Assembly (NCBI GenBank): GCA_018262815.1
Contig: JADFDN010000005.1
Coordinates: 1-49,346, forward strand
Source: Thiobacillus sp.
Lineage (GTDB): Bacteria; Pseudomonadota; Gammaproteobacteria; Burkholderiales; Thiobacillaceae
Direction: 5' to 3'
Length of the DNA: 49,346 bases
This document shows, piece after piece, positions 8,061-15,987 of the stretch. Position numbers and translations under genes: made by a program. The notes under the pieces are model-generated. The model ran no database searches, was not told where the DNA came from, and was given only the letters and a program-made list of their open reading frames with translations. How positions within the stretch are numbered: position 1 is the stretch's first letter; each line of letters opens with the position of its first letter.

Positions 8061-9002
8061 ATGTCCCAGCAGCATCCCATCATCGCGGTGACCGGCTCGT
8101 CCGGTGCCGGTCTGTCCACGATACGCCACGCGTTCAAGTTCATTTTCCAGCGCCTGAACATCAAGCCCGCGATCGTTCATGGCGACGGTTTCCGGCGTTA
8201 TACCGATCGGCAGTTCGCGGCCTTGCTCGAGGAAGCGCGGGCGAGCGGCCGCAACATTTCCTGGTTCGGGCCGGAGTGCAATCATTTCCCGGAGCTGGAA
8301 TCGTTTTTCAGGACCTATGGCGAATGCGGCAGCGGGGTGGTGCGCCAGTATGCGCACACGGCCGAGCACGGCGAGGAACTGGGCGTGCAGGCGGGCGAGT
8401 TCACGCCCTGGGCGCCGCTGCAGCCGGGCAGCGATCTGTTGTTCTACGAGGGGCAGCATGGCGGCCTGATGGCCAATACGTGGACGCGCCGCAAGGTCGA
8501 CTCGCGCCACTTTCCGCCGGAAATCGACCGGCGCACGGGACGCCAGGGCATCGACGTGGCCCAGCATGTGGACCTGCTGATCGGCGTGGCGCCTGCAATC
8601 AACCTGGAGTGGATACAGAAGATCCACCGCGACTGCAAAATGGGCACCTGCACGCCCGAGGAATCGGTGGAAACCATCCTGCGTCGCATGGACGACTACA
8701 TCCATTACATCGTTCCGCAGTTCGGCCTGACCGACATCAATATCCAGCGCATGCCGCTGGTGGATACCTCCGACCCGTTCATTGCGCGCGACGTGCCGCT
8801 GGCCGACGAGTCGCTGTGCGTCATCCATTTCCGCGATCGCGAGCGCCATGATTTTCCCGAGTTGCTCAGGCGCATTCCCGGCGCGTTCATGTCGCGCCCG
8901 ACTACGATGGTGGTTCCCAACAAGGACTTGCGCCTGGCCCTCGGCGTGATTTGCGGTCCGATTCTGTCCAGGTTCATGGAGGCGCGCAGCGCGGCAGCGT
9001 AG
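8061..9002 (+). CDS. prk: Phosphoribulokinase (Calvin cycle)
   Basis: A 313-aa class I bacterial phosphoribulokinase that makes ribulose-1,5-bisphosphate from ribulose-5-phosphate and ATP. The P-loop is GSSGAGLST at 12-20, with Leu18 where Thr is common. Further family blocks are ECNHFPELE, FTPWAPLQPGSDLLFYEGQHGG, VDLLIGVAPAINLEWIQKIHRD, the IRRM-type region (ILRRMDDYIHYIVPQFGLTDIN) and the substrate-loop region FMSRPTTMVVP. It is soluble. RuBisCO or other cbb genes are not adjacent, so it is a stand-alone gene here. With RuBisCO elsewhere it would support autotrophic CO2 fixation. Confidence 0.93.
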   Translation: MSQQHPIIAVTGSSGAGLSTIRHAFKFIFQRLNIKPAIVHGDGFRRYTDRQFAALLEEARASGRNISWFGPECNHFPELESFFRTYGECGSGVVRQYAHTAEHGEELGVQAGEFTPWAPLQPGSDLLFYEGQHGGLMANTWTRRKVDSRHFPPEIDRRTGRQGIDVAQHVDLLIGVAPAINLEWIQKIHRDCKMGTCTPEESVETILRRMDDYIHYIVPQFGLTDINIQRMPLVDTSDPFIARDVPLADESLCVIHFRDRERHDFPELLRRIPGAFMSRPTTMVVPNKDLRLALGVICGPILSRFMEARSAAA

Positions 9003-9063
9003 TCTGAACCGAAGACGTACGGGCTTGGATCGATGTCGCCGGACATTAGAGGCGGTCGGCTAT

Positions 9064-9303
9064 CTATGCCTTTCTGAGCGATTTGCGATCCGAATGCTTG
9101 CCGTAAGGGGTGCGGAGCAGCGCGTCCCGGTAGGCGTCCGCGTTCGGGATGCGCGGCCAGGTCGCATCGAGGAGCGCGAGCCATTCTTCCTCGTCCATGA
9201 AGGGCGCAATCTCCAATAAAAACGGCAGGGCTTGCGCGTCCTCCGTCTGGTCGAGAAAGGCCTTGGCGTCTGCATACGGCAGTGTATCGAGGTGTCCAAT
9301 CAT
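9064..9303 (-). CDS. Small acidic hypothetical protein
   Basis: A 79-aa soluble protein that I do not recognise. It is acidic in the middle (ALPFLLEIAPFMDEEEW) with a more basic end (HSDRKSLRKA). The start has only a weak ribosome-binding site. It lies 48 bases downstream of the DsrC-like gene on the same strand, so the two are probably co-transcribed and may act together. Its amino-acid pattern looks protein-like, with well-spaced hydrophobic residues, unlike the overlapping frames. Confidence 0.6.
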   Translation of the reverse strand: MIGHLDTLPYADAKAFLDQTEDAQALPFLLEIAPFMDEEEWLALLDATWPRIPNADAYRDALLRTPYGKHSDRKSLRKA

Positions 9304-9351
9304 GGTCGCGGGCTTGCTGCGAAACCGTGGTAGTCGGGGCTGCGGCGGGAT

Positions 9352-9678
9352 TCAGGCCAGATAGGCTTTCGCTTCCTCGCCCGGATTGGGCAGACCCGCG
9401 ATACGCCATGCCTGGCGCGGGGAACGGAACACCTGATGCAGGCAATCCGCGTCCAGGCCGTTGAGGTGGCAGATATGGCTCAGGGCCGTGACCGCGCCGA
9501 ATTTCTGGAATTCGTCGCGCAAGGTCAGTAACAGTCCTTGCTGCAAGTCATCCATTGCTCCCATGCCTTCGGAATTCGCGATGCGCTGAGCCATCGCGAG
9601 ATCCCATTGCTCGGGATGGATAAAGAAACCATCCTTGTCAAAAAGCAAACTGAGGTCTTCCACGGCGGTCGGGTTCAT
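9352..9678 (-). CDS. DsrC/TusE-family protein lacking the redox cysteines
   Basis: A 108-aa protein with the DsrC/TusE layout: an early G-F/Y segment (DKDGFFIHPEQWD), a helical core and the end signature WRIAGLPNPG. In DsrC the cysteine eleven residues before the C-terminal cysteine and the C-terminal one itself carry sulfur. Here those positions are Trp91 and Glu102, and the chain continues to AYLA. It therefore cannot form the sulfur-carrying pair, and resembles the cysteine-less members thought to be regulatory. AGGA lies eight bases before ATG. It is first of a two-gene unit with the 79-aa protein. Confidence 0.75.
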   Translation of the reverse strand: MNPTAVEDLSLLFDKDGFFIHPEQWDLAMAQRIANSEGMGAMDDLQQGLLLTLRDEFQKFGAVTALSHICHLNGLDADCLHQVFRSPRQAWRIAGLPNPGEEAKAYLA

Positions 9679-10115
9679 GCTCTTGTCCTGTGTGCAGGGC
9701 GGCTGATGTCAGCGCCACCCGGTCGATCAATGCCGGTTGCGCGGCCAGATGGCCAGTCGAATATGGCAGTTGAATGATGCCGATCGCGGCGGCGATTGGC
9801 AGCGGGAGGTCGTCCGACTTCCTTGTAAGCCGTGTCTGAAAATGCCGAAGCCAGGCTTGCCTTGCTGCGCGACATCGGCGAAATGCATTTCGTCCGGCCT
9901 GTCTGGAATCGGCGCGCATTTGCAAATCAAGAAGGACTCCAGGGATCAGTTCAGGTTTCGCGACGTGCGTCGTCTTCACCATGGCGCCGACTCGGCGCTG
10001 TACTAAGATGGATCAGGCAGGTTGGCACGAGCGCCCGGCCTGTCGTACATGCAACTGCAGGACGACAATTGACAAAAGCGGAGCCCGGTAACGACATACA
10101 CGAAAGGGAGAAATC
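9679..10115. other. Intergenic stretch without a recognised gene
   Basis: This 437-base region separates a leftward and a rightward gene and must contain both promoters. Several short open frames cross it but none has a convincing start, ribosome-binding site or recognisable composition. A decayed gene on the plus strand at about 9830-10000 is possible but cannot be shown. Confidence 0.4.
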
Positions 10116-10841
10116 ATGAGATTTACGCGCACATCGATTGTTTGCAGTGGCGTGGCCACGATCGGGTTATTGCTCGCTTGGCCGGGCCATGCCGAAAACT
10201 ATCTGATCCTGGGCGATTCCAGCATGCCGGGCAGCGTCTCGGGGTTCGCTGCCGCGGAAAAGAAAATCAACGTGGGCGAATTCGATACCACGTATCAGCT
10301 GTTTTCGACCGGGACTCAGGATCATGGCTCCGATAGCCGCACGGTGACGACGTACGCAGGGATCAAGGGCGTCACCTGGAGCGAGGACAAGGACAAGCCC
10401 TGCCGGATCGAGGTTGATGCGAAGGAGCTGGCCAGCGGGCTGGTATACGGCGATTCCAGGACGCCTGCCGTCGCCAGGGATGGCAGTTTCGAAATATGCA
10501 GCGGCAAGGCGGGCAACGAGAAGGCGGTCCGGTTCTCCAAGGCCAGCTACTATGTCCGCGGCGTGCAGGTTTGCACGACCGACAAGAAAGACAGCGATGA
10601 CAACCGCCTGAAGGGAATCCGGCTCTATATCGCGGATGTCAAACCGGACGGATCGGTGACCTTCCTCAACAACTACGAGCAGGACAAGCACACCAATTGC
10701 GCAACGTGGCGCAGCACGGTGAGCTGCCCGGCCGGGTCCATTGCGTCCGGTTTGAACGTTCATCACCGTGATGGCTATTTCACCGGGCTCGGTCTCAAGT
10801 GCAGGAAGGTCGAGGTAAGCAGCCAGCCGCACAAGTCGTGA
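10116..10841 (+). CDS. Secreted hypothetical protein with Cys-rich C-terminal half
   Basis: A 241-aa exported protein with a strong AAAGGGAG ribosome-binding site before ATG and a signal peptide ending GHA, then ENYLILGD. The mature protein is beta-rich and soluble. The second half contains paired motifs of the style VRGVQVCTTDKKDSDDNRLKG and SCPAGSIASGLNVHHRDGYFTGLGLKC. These resemble eukaryotic VMO-I or jacalin-like repeats where a Cys-Pro-x-Gly turn precedes a strand, but I cannot assign the family. Six Cys suggest disulfides in the periplasm or outside. It is monocistronic and followed by a hairpin terminator. Confidence 0.75.
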   Translation: MRFTRTSIVCSGVATIGLLLAWPGHAENYLILGDSSMPGSVSGFAAAEKKINVGEFDTTYQLFSTGTQDHGSDSRTVTTYAGIKGVTWSEDKDKPCRIEVDAKELASGLVYGDSRTPAVARDGSFEICSGKAGNEKAVRFSKASYYVRGVQVCTTDKKDSDDNRLKGIRLYIADVKPDGSVTFLNNYEQDKHTNCATWRSTVSCPAGSIASGLNVHHRDGYFTGLGLKCRKVEVSSQPHKS

Positions 10842-10859
10842 ACGAGGCCGCGGCAAGCG

Positions 10860-10879
10860 GGTCTTGCATCCGCGCATGA
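10860..10879. repeat. Possible dispersed repeat fragment
   Basis: Bases here match 1011-1030 at 16 of 20 positions, with transitions only. It sits between the secreted-protein stop and the hairpin that follows. Confidence 0.3.
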
Positions 10880-10913
10880 CTTCAGGAGGCGAGGGGCCCG
10901 TGCGGCGAAGGAC

Positions 10914-10943
10914 AATCGGGGACGGCTCGATCTGTCCCCGATT
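10914..10943 (+). terminator. Stem-loop, probable terminator
   Basis: A perfect 10-base inverted repeat (AATCGGGGAC / GTCCCCGATT) with a 10-base loop, 72 bases after the secreted-protein stop and 50 before the next start. It ends in ATT rather than a long T-run, so termination may be weak or Rho-assisted. Confidence 0.5.
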
Positions 10944-10993
10944 CGTTGCCGCACTGAACTGCGTTTCTTTGGGCTGGCGCTGAAAGGGCACAC

Positions 10994-12322
10994 ATGCGAG
11001 CGCGTTTCATCGTGATCTACACGCTGATCACCGATTCATTCTGGTTTCTGCCGGCCCTGATGGCCCTGCTGTCGGCTGCGGCGGCGGTCGGCATGGTCCG
11101 GGCCGATGCCGTGCTGGGCGAGGACTGGGTCAGGGACATTTCGTGGATCTGGTCGGGCAGCGCCGAGGGCGCGCGCAGCGTGCTCTCGGTGATTGCCGGG
11201 TCGATCATGACCGTGGTGTCGATCGTCTATTCGCTCACGATCACCTCGCTCGCCCAAACCTCTTCGCATTTCGGCCCGCGCGTGCTGCGCAATTTCACGT
11301 CGGACCGTGGCAACCAGTTCGTGCTCGGGACCTTCATCGCGACCTTCGTCTACTGCCTGATCGTGCTGCGCACCGTCAACGCGGAACCCGGCAGCCGGTT
11401 CGTGCCCTTCCTGTCGGTCAATCTGGGCTTCGTGTTCGCGCTCGCGTCGCTCGGCGTCCTGATCTACTTCATCCACCACATTTCGCAGAGCATCCAGGCG
11501 GAAAACCTGATTTCGGGCGTCGGCGTCGCATTCCAGGACGCCGTTCCCCAGCTCTTTCCCAAATCGATGGGCAAGGCGACGGGCGACACGGCGCTGCCCA
11601 AGCCGGCGGCGTGGGACAGCGCGCACGCGGTCGAATCGGAAACCAACGGCTACGTGCTCGGCATCGATACCGAACGGATGATGCAACTCGCCGGCGAGCA
11701 TGACTTGCTGCTCAAGCTGGAAAAGCGGCCCGGCGACTTCGTCACCTGTGCCTCGGCCCTGCTGCATGTGCTGCCCGCGCAACGTGCGTCCGAAGCCGTT
11801 TCCGGTGAACTCGTCAAGTGCTACAGCTGGGGCAACCACCGCTCGCCCCACCAGGACGTGCTCTACTCGATCCAGCAGCTGGTCGAGATCGCCGCCCATG
11901 CCCTGTCGCCGGGAATCAACGAACCGTTTACCGCGCTGACCTGCATCGACTGGCTCGGCGCTTCGCTGCGAAGCGTGGCTGCGGCCGACATGCCATCGCC
12001 GCACCGCCACGACGAAGACGGCCGGCTCCGGGTCATCTCGCCGACGACGTCATTCGACGAGATCGTGCGCGCGTCGTTCGACCAGATCCGCATCTACGGC
12101 TGCGCCAATGTCATGGTCGTCAGGCATCTGCTGTCCACGCTTGCGGAATTGGCGCCTCATCTGCGCCGTGCTGACGACTGCGATTCCCTCAAGGCCTATG
12201 TCGAACTGATCAGCGCAGACGCAGACCGCCAGCTCGGCAACGCCGACGACCGCGCGCGCATCGAACAGGCCCGCCTGCAAGCCGCAGGCCGGCTGACCGC
12301 CATGCGGGCGCGCATCGGCTGA
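10994..12322 (+). CDS. DUF2254 family membrane protein
   Basis: A 442-aa inner-membrane protein of the DUF2254 (COG4325) family, function unknown. Four hydrophobic segments occupy the first 170 residues (about 17-36, 68-92, 110-130, 142-165), with the conserved SVIAGSIMTVVSIVYSLTITSLAQ and FGPRVLRNFTSDRGNQ. The rest is a soluble domain containing ISPGINEPFTALTCIDWLGA-like family sequence (ALSPGINEPFTALTCIDW). The start is ATG with weak upstream purines. It is not in an obvious operon. Confidence 0.88.
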   Translation: MRARFIVIYTLITDSFWFLPALMALLSAAAAVGMVRADAVLGEDWVRDISWIWSGSAEGARSVLSVIAGSIMTVVSIVYSLTITSLAQTSSHFGPRVLRNFTSDRGNQFVLGTFIATFVYCLIVLRTVNAEPGSRFVPFLSVNLGFVFALASLGVLIYFIHHISQSIQAENLISGVGVAFQDAVPQLFPKSMGKATGDTALPKPAAWDSAHAVESETNGYVLGIDTERMMQLAGEHDLLLKLEKRPGDFVTCASALLHVLPAQRASEAVSGELVKCYSWGNHRSPHQDVLYSIQQLVEIAAHALSPGINEPFTALTCIDWLGASLRSVAAADMPSPHRHDEDGRLRVISPTTSFDEIVRASFDQIRIYGCANVMVVRHLLSTLAELAPHLRRADDCDSLKAYVELISADADRQLGNADDRARIEQARLQAAGRLTAMRARIG

Positions 12323-12464
12323 GCTTAGGCAAAAGATATTCGCGATAAATGGGGCGGGACTGGCCTGCCCCTTCGAACGACAAGCAAGGCCATCGTCCCC
12401 CAAGGTATGGGCTCAAGGCATGATCTACACTGAAATCCGTTACATCTGTGCGAAGGGGGATGTC

Positions 12465-12812
12465 ATGCGATCGATGCCTTGCCTTTTCCTGAGTGCCCTG
12501 CTGGCCGGCTGCGCGCTGCCGACGACCACCACGACGGTGACAGCCCCGTCCGCAACCTACACCTGCAGCGGCGACACCGGCTGCTGCTGCAATGCGCCGA
12601 TCCAGCATGCCAATCCGGCGGCGGGCCGCTGGCCGGACTGCGCGGCGGGCTACGAATGCGTGGCGATGCAGCCGGGCGGGGTCATCCACCCGAACCCGGC
12701 AGTGGGCCGGATCGACGTCAATTTGTGCCGCTCGCGGCTCGCCACGCCGGCCGTCGTCCCGCAGATCGCCTCGACACAGCCGGCTTATTGCCGGACGGAT
12801 CTGGCGCCCTGA
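12465..12812 (+). CDS. Cys-rich small lipoprotein
   Basis: A 115-aa predicted lipoprotein with AAGGGGG upstream of the chosen ATG. The longer reading from 12420 adds residues before the signal. The lipobox is LLAGC (Cys16 of MRSMPCLFLSALLAGC). The mature part has a Thr-rich spacer and nine more Cys, including CSGDTGCCC, DCAAGYEC and CRSRL, and repeats a short HANPAAGRWPDC / HPNPAVGRIDVNLC module. Cys content suggests disulfide bonding or metal binding in the periplasm. I do not recognise the family. Confidence 0.75.
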   Translation: MRSMPCLFLSALLAGCALPTTTTTVTAPSATYTCSGDTGCCCNAPIQHANPAAGRWPDCAAGYECVAMQPGGVIHPNPAVGRIDVNLCRSRLATPAVVPQIASTQPAYCRTDLAP

Positions 12813-12949
12813 GCCGCTGCGTCTGCCGACCCGGGCGCAGCGACTGGAACGCGGGGCAGAGCGCGAAGATCAGGTCTGGCTTAACACATGGCCGTGGGTG
12901 GTCAGACCGCCCCGCAGCCATCGCACCCCCGTGCTACCATCCCGCCGCC

Positions 12950-13990
12950 ATGCGACTCCCCCAACTCCGACAACGTCTTCGTGACCTCGGCGCCGCGCCG
13001 TGCCATGAGGGGCGCGTGCTGCGGGCGTGGGCGCAGGGGCGCTCGCTCGACAACAAGCGGCGCCGCGCCGAGGATTTCCTGCCGCTGGCGGTGCGCAAGG
13101 AACTGCCCGATCTCTTCGATGAATTGCGCGGCCTGGCGCGGGTGCACTCCGAGCACCCCGGCGAGGACGGTTCGGCCCGCCTGCTGGTGGAACTGGCCGA
13201 CGGGCAGACAGTGGAGGCCGTGCTGCTGCCGCGCGACGGCGTGTGCGTGTCGACCCAGGTCGGCTGTGCGGTGGGCTGCGTGTTCTGCATGACCGGCCGC
13301 GCCGGCCTGCTGCGCCAGCTCACGAGCGCGGAAATCGTCGCGCAGGTGGTGCTGGCGCGCAGCCGCCGCCCGGTGAAGAAGGTGGTGTTCATGGGCATGG
13401 GCGAGCCGGCCCACAATCTGGACAACGTGCTGGAGGCCATCGATCTGCTCGGCGTGGAAGGCGGCATCGGCCACAAGAACCTGGTGTTTTCCACCGTCGG
13501 CGACCGCCGCGTGTTCGAGCGCCTGCCGCAGTCGACGGTGAAGCCGGCACTGGCGCTCTCGCTGCACACGACGGATCATCAATTGCGCCGGCGTCTGCTG
13601 CCGAAGGCGCCGGACATCGCGCCGGCCGAACTGGTCGAGCTGGGCGAAGCCTACGCGCGCCGCACCGGCTACCCGATCCAGTATCAATGGACGCTGCTCG
13701 AAGGCATCAACGACAGCGAGGCCGAGCTGGAAGGCATTGCCCGCCTGCTGGCCGGCAAATACGCGGTGATGAACCTGATTCCCTACAACAGCGTCGAGGG
13801 CGTCGACGGCTTCGATTTTCGCCGCCCGAGCTGGGTGCGCGCGGCGGAGATGGCGCGCCGCCTGCACGTGCGCGGCATCCTCACCAAGCTGCGGCACTCG
13901 GCGGGGCAGGATGTGGAGGGCGGTTGCGGGCAGTTGCGGGCGCGGGTGGTGTGCGGGGCCGTCGGGTCGTCGTCCGCCGGCTTGCCTTGA
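12950..13990 (+). CDS. RlmN/Cfr-like radical SAM RNA methyltransferase paralogue
   Basis: A 346-aa radical SAM enzyme. The iron-sulfur motif is CxxxCxxC at Cys106, Cys110 and Cys113; the conserved Cys99 (GVCVSTQVGC) and the methyl-accepting Cys326 (AGQDVEGGCGQL) are both present. FMGMGEPAHNLDNV and the SAM-binding SLHT region match the family that adds methyl to C2 (RlmN) or C8 (Cfr) of an adenine in RNA. It is shorter than E. coli RlmN (384 aa), has a divergent N-terminal domain, and is not in the usual ndk/pilW/ispG surroundings, so it is probably a second, specialised copy. The target RNA cannot be told from sequence. It has no good ribosome-binding site. Confidence 0.85.
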   Translation: MRLPQLRQRLRDLGAAPCHEGRVLRAWAQGRSLDNKRRRAEDFLPLAVRKELPDLFDELRGLARVHSEHPGEDGSARLLVELADGQTVEAVLLPRDGVCVSTQVGCAVGCVFCMTGRAGLLRQLTSAEIVAQVVLARSRRPVKKVVFMGMGEPAHNLDNVLEAIDLLGVEGGIGHKNLVFSTVGDRRVFERLPQSTVKPALALSLHTTDHQLRRRLLPKAPDIAPAELVELGEAYARRTGYPIQYQWTLLEGINDSEAELEGIARLLAGKYAVMNLIPYNSVEGVDGFDFRRPSWVRAAEMARRLHVRGILTKLRHSAGQDVEGGCGQLRARVVCGAVGSSSAGLP

Positions 13991-14045
13991 ACCGAAGGCT
14001 CCGTAGTCGATTGCTTTCTTGAGCGCCTGGGACAAGTTCACCCTT

Positions 14046-14112
14046 GTCATTCCGGCGCAAACCGGAATCCAGTTAAACCAAGTGCCTGGACCCCGGCTTT
14101 CGCCGGAGTGAC
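14046..14112. repeat. 67-base imperfect palindromic repeat (MITE/REP-like)
   Basis: The left arm (14046-14072) and the reverse complement of the right arm (14086-14112) agree at 22 of 27 bases around a 13-base centre. The arm style GTCATTCCGGCG...ATCCAG is that of a small palindromic element common between genes in proteobacteria. It would fold into a long hairpin after the RlmN-like gene. Confidence 0.8.
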
Positions 14113-14166
14113 GACTTGTTCTGGGCATACTTGACGTTGACCCGCAAGGAAGAGAACGAGATCGCC

Positions 14167-14706
14167 ATGAATCCGAAGATCGTGATCCGGAGCGAAACCG
14201 CTGCCGATGTGGACGCGATAAGCGAAGTGACCATCGCCGCGTTCAAGACCCTGGCGATCAGCAATCACACGGAGCAGGACATCATCGCGGCATTGCGTGC
14301 CGCCGGGGCTCTCACGCTGTCGCTCGTCGCAGAAGTGGAGGGGCGGGTGATCGGGCATATCGCCTTCTCGCCGGTGAGCATCTCGGATGGCACGCGGAAC
14401 TGGTATGGCCTTGGACCGGTTTCGGTGTTGCCGGCGTACCAGCGCCAGGGCGTCGGCAAAGCCCTGATCGGGGAAGGACTGGCACGGCTGAGAGCGATGG
14501 ATGCGCAAGGATGCTGTCTGGTGGGGCATCCGGATTACTACCGGAAATTCGGCTTCGTCCACCTGCCGGGGCTGGTGCTCGAAGGCGTGCCGCAGGAAGT
14601 CTTCTTCGCGCTGTCCTTCGACGGGAAAGCCCCGCAGGGCAGCGTCGTGTTCCATGAGGGATTCAAGGCGGAGAGCCCGGCGGGCAAGCCACCGGTTTCC
14701 CGCTAG
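14167..14706 (+). CDS. GNAT family N-acetyltransferase (YhbS-like)
   Basis: A 179-aa soluble enzyme predicted to transfer acetyl from acetyl-CoA to an unknown amine. Features: strand WYGLGPVSVLPAYQRQGVGKALI carrying the acetyl-CoA loop QRQGVG, then GCCLVGHPDYYRKFGFV, the YYxKFGF block typical of the YhbS/COG3153 branch. The chosen ATG lies after GGAAGAGAACGAG; the longer upstream reading runs into the palindromic repeat. The substrate cannot be predicted. Confidence 0.85.
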   Translation: MNPKIVIRSETAADVDAISEVTIAAFKTLAISNHTEQDIIAALRAAGALTLSLVAEVEGRVIGHIAFSPVSISDGTRNWYGLGPVSVLPAYQRQGVGKALIGEGLARLRAMDAQGCCLVGHPDYYRKFGFVHLPGLVLEGVPQEVFFALSFDGKAPQGSVVFHEGFKAESPAGKPPVSR

Positions 14707-14773
14707 GCCTTCGTGTCTCCCTGCGATTCCTATACTGGGAGCCGATCAGGGCGCATGGGCAAGGAGAACGGAC

Positions 14774-15364
14774 ATGGCCAGATGGATATTCGAACCCGGG
14801 CATTCCGCCGCGGCGTTCGCGGTGCGGCACATGATGGTTTCGACCATGCGCGGCCTGTTCAAGAACGTGCGGGGCCGTATCGACTTCGACCCGGACTATC
14901 CCGCGGGGGTCGCCGCGGTCGAGGCGACGATCGATGCGGCGGGCATCTGGACGGGGGACGATGCGCGCGATGCGCATCTGCGCGATGCGGACTTCCTGAA
15001 TGTGGCGGCATACCCGGACATCGTCTTTCGCAGTAGCGGGGTGCGCTGCACCGGCGAAACCGATTTTCAGGTGACAGGGGACCTCGTCCTCCATGGCGTG
15101 ACCCGACCTGTGGTGCTCGCCACCCGCTGTCTGGGCCGCTGGCCATGCCCTTACTGGGAGGGCGACCGGGACCTGGGGCCGACGCTGCGCATCGGCTTCG
15201 TCGCCACCACGACGATCAACCGCCATGACTTCGGCGTGAGCTGGAACGCACCGCTGGACCGCGGCGGCAGGGTCGTCGGCGACGAGCTTGCGATCACGCT
15301 GGACGTCGAGGCCATACTCGAATCCGACATGCAGCGGATCGCCGGCATGCTGCAGGCGCGTTAG
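14774..15364 (+). CDS. YceI family lipid-binding-like protein
   Basis: A 196-aa YceI-domain protein, a lipocalin-like barrel that in relatives binds isoprenoid lipids. AAGGAGA lies seven bases before ATG. Family blocks are FEPGHSAAAFAVRHMMVSTMRGLFKNV, the DARDAHLRDADFLNVAAYPDI stretch and LVLHGVTRPV. Unlike many YceI proteins it has no signal peptide, so it is cytoplasmic, and it has a small insertion (CLGRWPCPYWEGDRDLG). Its stop lies close to a palindrome shared with the convergent gene. Confidence 0.88.
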   Translation: MARWIFEPGHSAAAFAVRHMMVSTMRGLFKNVRGRIDFDPDYPAGVAAVEATIDAAGIWTGDDARDAHLRDADFLNVAAYPDIVFRSSGVRCTGETDFQVTGDLVLHGVTRPVVLATRCLGRWPCPYWEGDRDLGPTLRIGFVATTTINRHDFGVSWNAPLDRGGRVVGDELAITLDVEAILESDMQRIAGMLQAR

Positions 15365-15379
15365 GCAGCGGACCGTGAG

Positions 15380-15409
15380 GTCATGCCTGATGCGTCATTC
15401 AGGCATGAC
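15380..15409. terminator. Bidirectional hairpin between convergent genes
   Basis: GTCATGCCTGA at 15380-15390 pairs perfectly with TCAGGCATGAC at 15399-15409 around an 8-base loop. It lies 15 bases after the YceI stop, and its right arm contains the stop codon of the leftward gene. It probably ends both transcripts. Confidence 0.6.
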
Positions 15410-15686
15410 CGTGCTGTTTGGTGGGGGCCACCGGCTCGTCGGTGGCGGGCTCCACCAGCTCGGCCAGCGCGAGGAGAATATCCCGCGTCGGATCGGTACC
15501 GGGTCCCTGCATGCCTTCTTCTTCGGCGACCGCAATCTCGGCGGCGTCGTACAGCCCGGAGCGCAGCAGCTCGATTTTCTCTTTCCGCGTGAGGGCGGGA
15601 TGGTGAAGAATGTCCTGCGGGCTGGCCGTGGGCAGCGTGGGATCGGACAGCGGCCGGTCTTGCCGCGACGCTTCGTTCTGGATCAT
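15399..15686 (-). CDS. Small hypothetical protein
   Basis: A 95-aa soluble, acidic protein with a clear AAAGGAG ribosome-binding site before its ATG. The core is HPALTRKEKIELLRSGLYDAAEIAVAEEEGM, a pattern seen in small unnamed proteobacterial proteins where a short amphipathic helix follows Asp-Pro. The ends are disordered and Pro-rich. No function is known to me. Its stop codon is within the bidirectional hairpin. Confidence 0.75.
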   Translation of the reverse strand: MIQNEASRQDRPLSDPTLPTASPQDILHHPALTRKEKIELLRSGLYDAAEIAVAEEEGMQGPGTDPTRDILLALAELVEPATDEPVAPTKQHGHA

Positions 15687-15987
15687 TTGGCAACTCCTTT
15701 CGTGTTGGCTGGACGGGTTTGGCCTCGCACCCCTGACGGGGCGGCCGACCAACTGAAAATGCGACTCGCATGCCGCGGCGTTTGTTCCGACTGGACTGCC
15801 GCTTCAGCGATTTCTGACACGGGAACAGGGCGCCGGCCCTGCGCGGGCTGGGGGCGCGTGGGTCGGCTTGTCGTCCTACACGCGAATCGGCGCCGGCGGA
15901 CAGGCCGTCACCGGGGGTGTTGGCATCCTGATACCCGGCGTCGGCGTTCGCCGGACCTGTGCGTCCCTGTCCCGTGAGAGTCACCGT
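15687..15987. other. Divergent intergenic region
   Basis: About 300 bases between a leftward small gene and the rightward ubiB. An open frame from 15868 continues into ubiB, but the sequence before 15988 has no membrane or kinase features, and GTGAGAG supports the later ATG. I see no other gene in it. Confidence 0.5.

Noticed and set aside
9727-10006. Small frames on both strands between the DsrC-like and secreted-protein genes
   Set aside because: No start support and no recognisable protein; a decayed gene cannot be shown.
12902-14128. 408-aa minus-strand frame
   Set aside because: Antisense of the RlmN-like radical SAM gene, rich in His/Gln/Arg and without any family signal.
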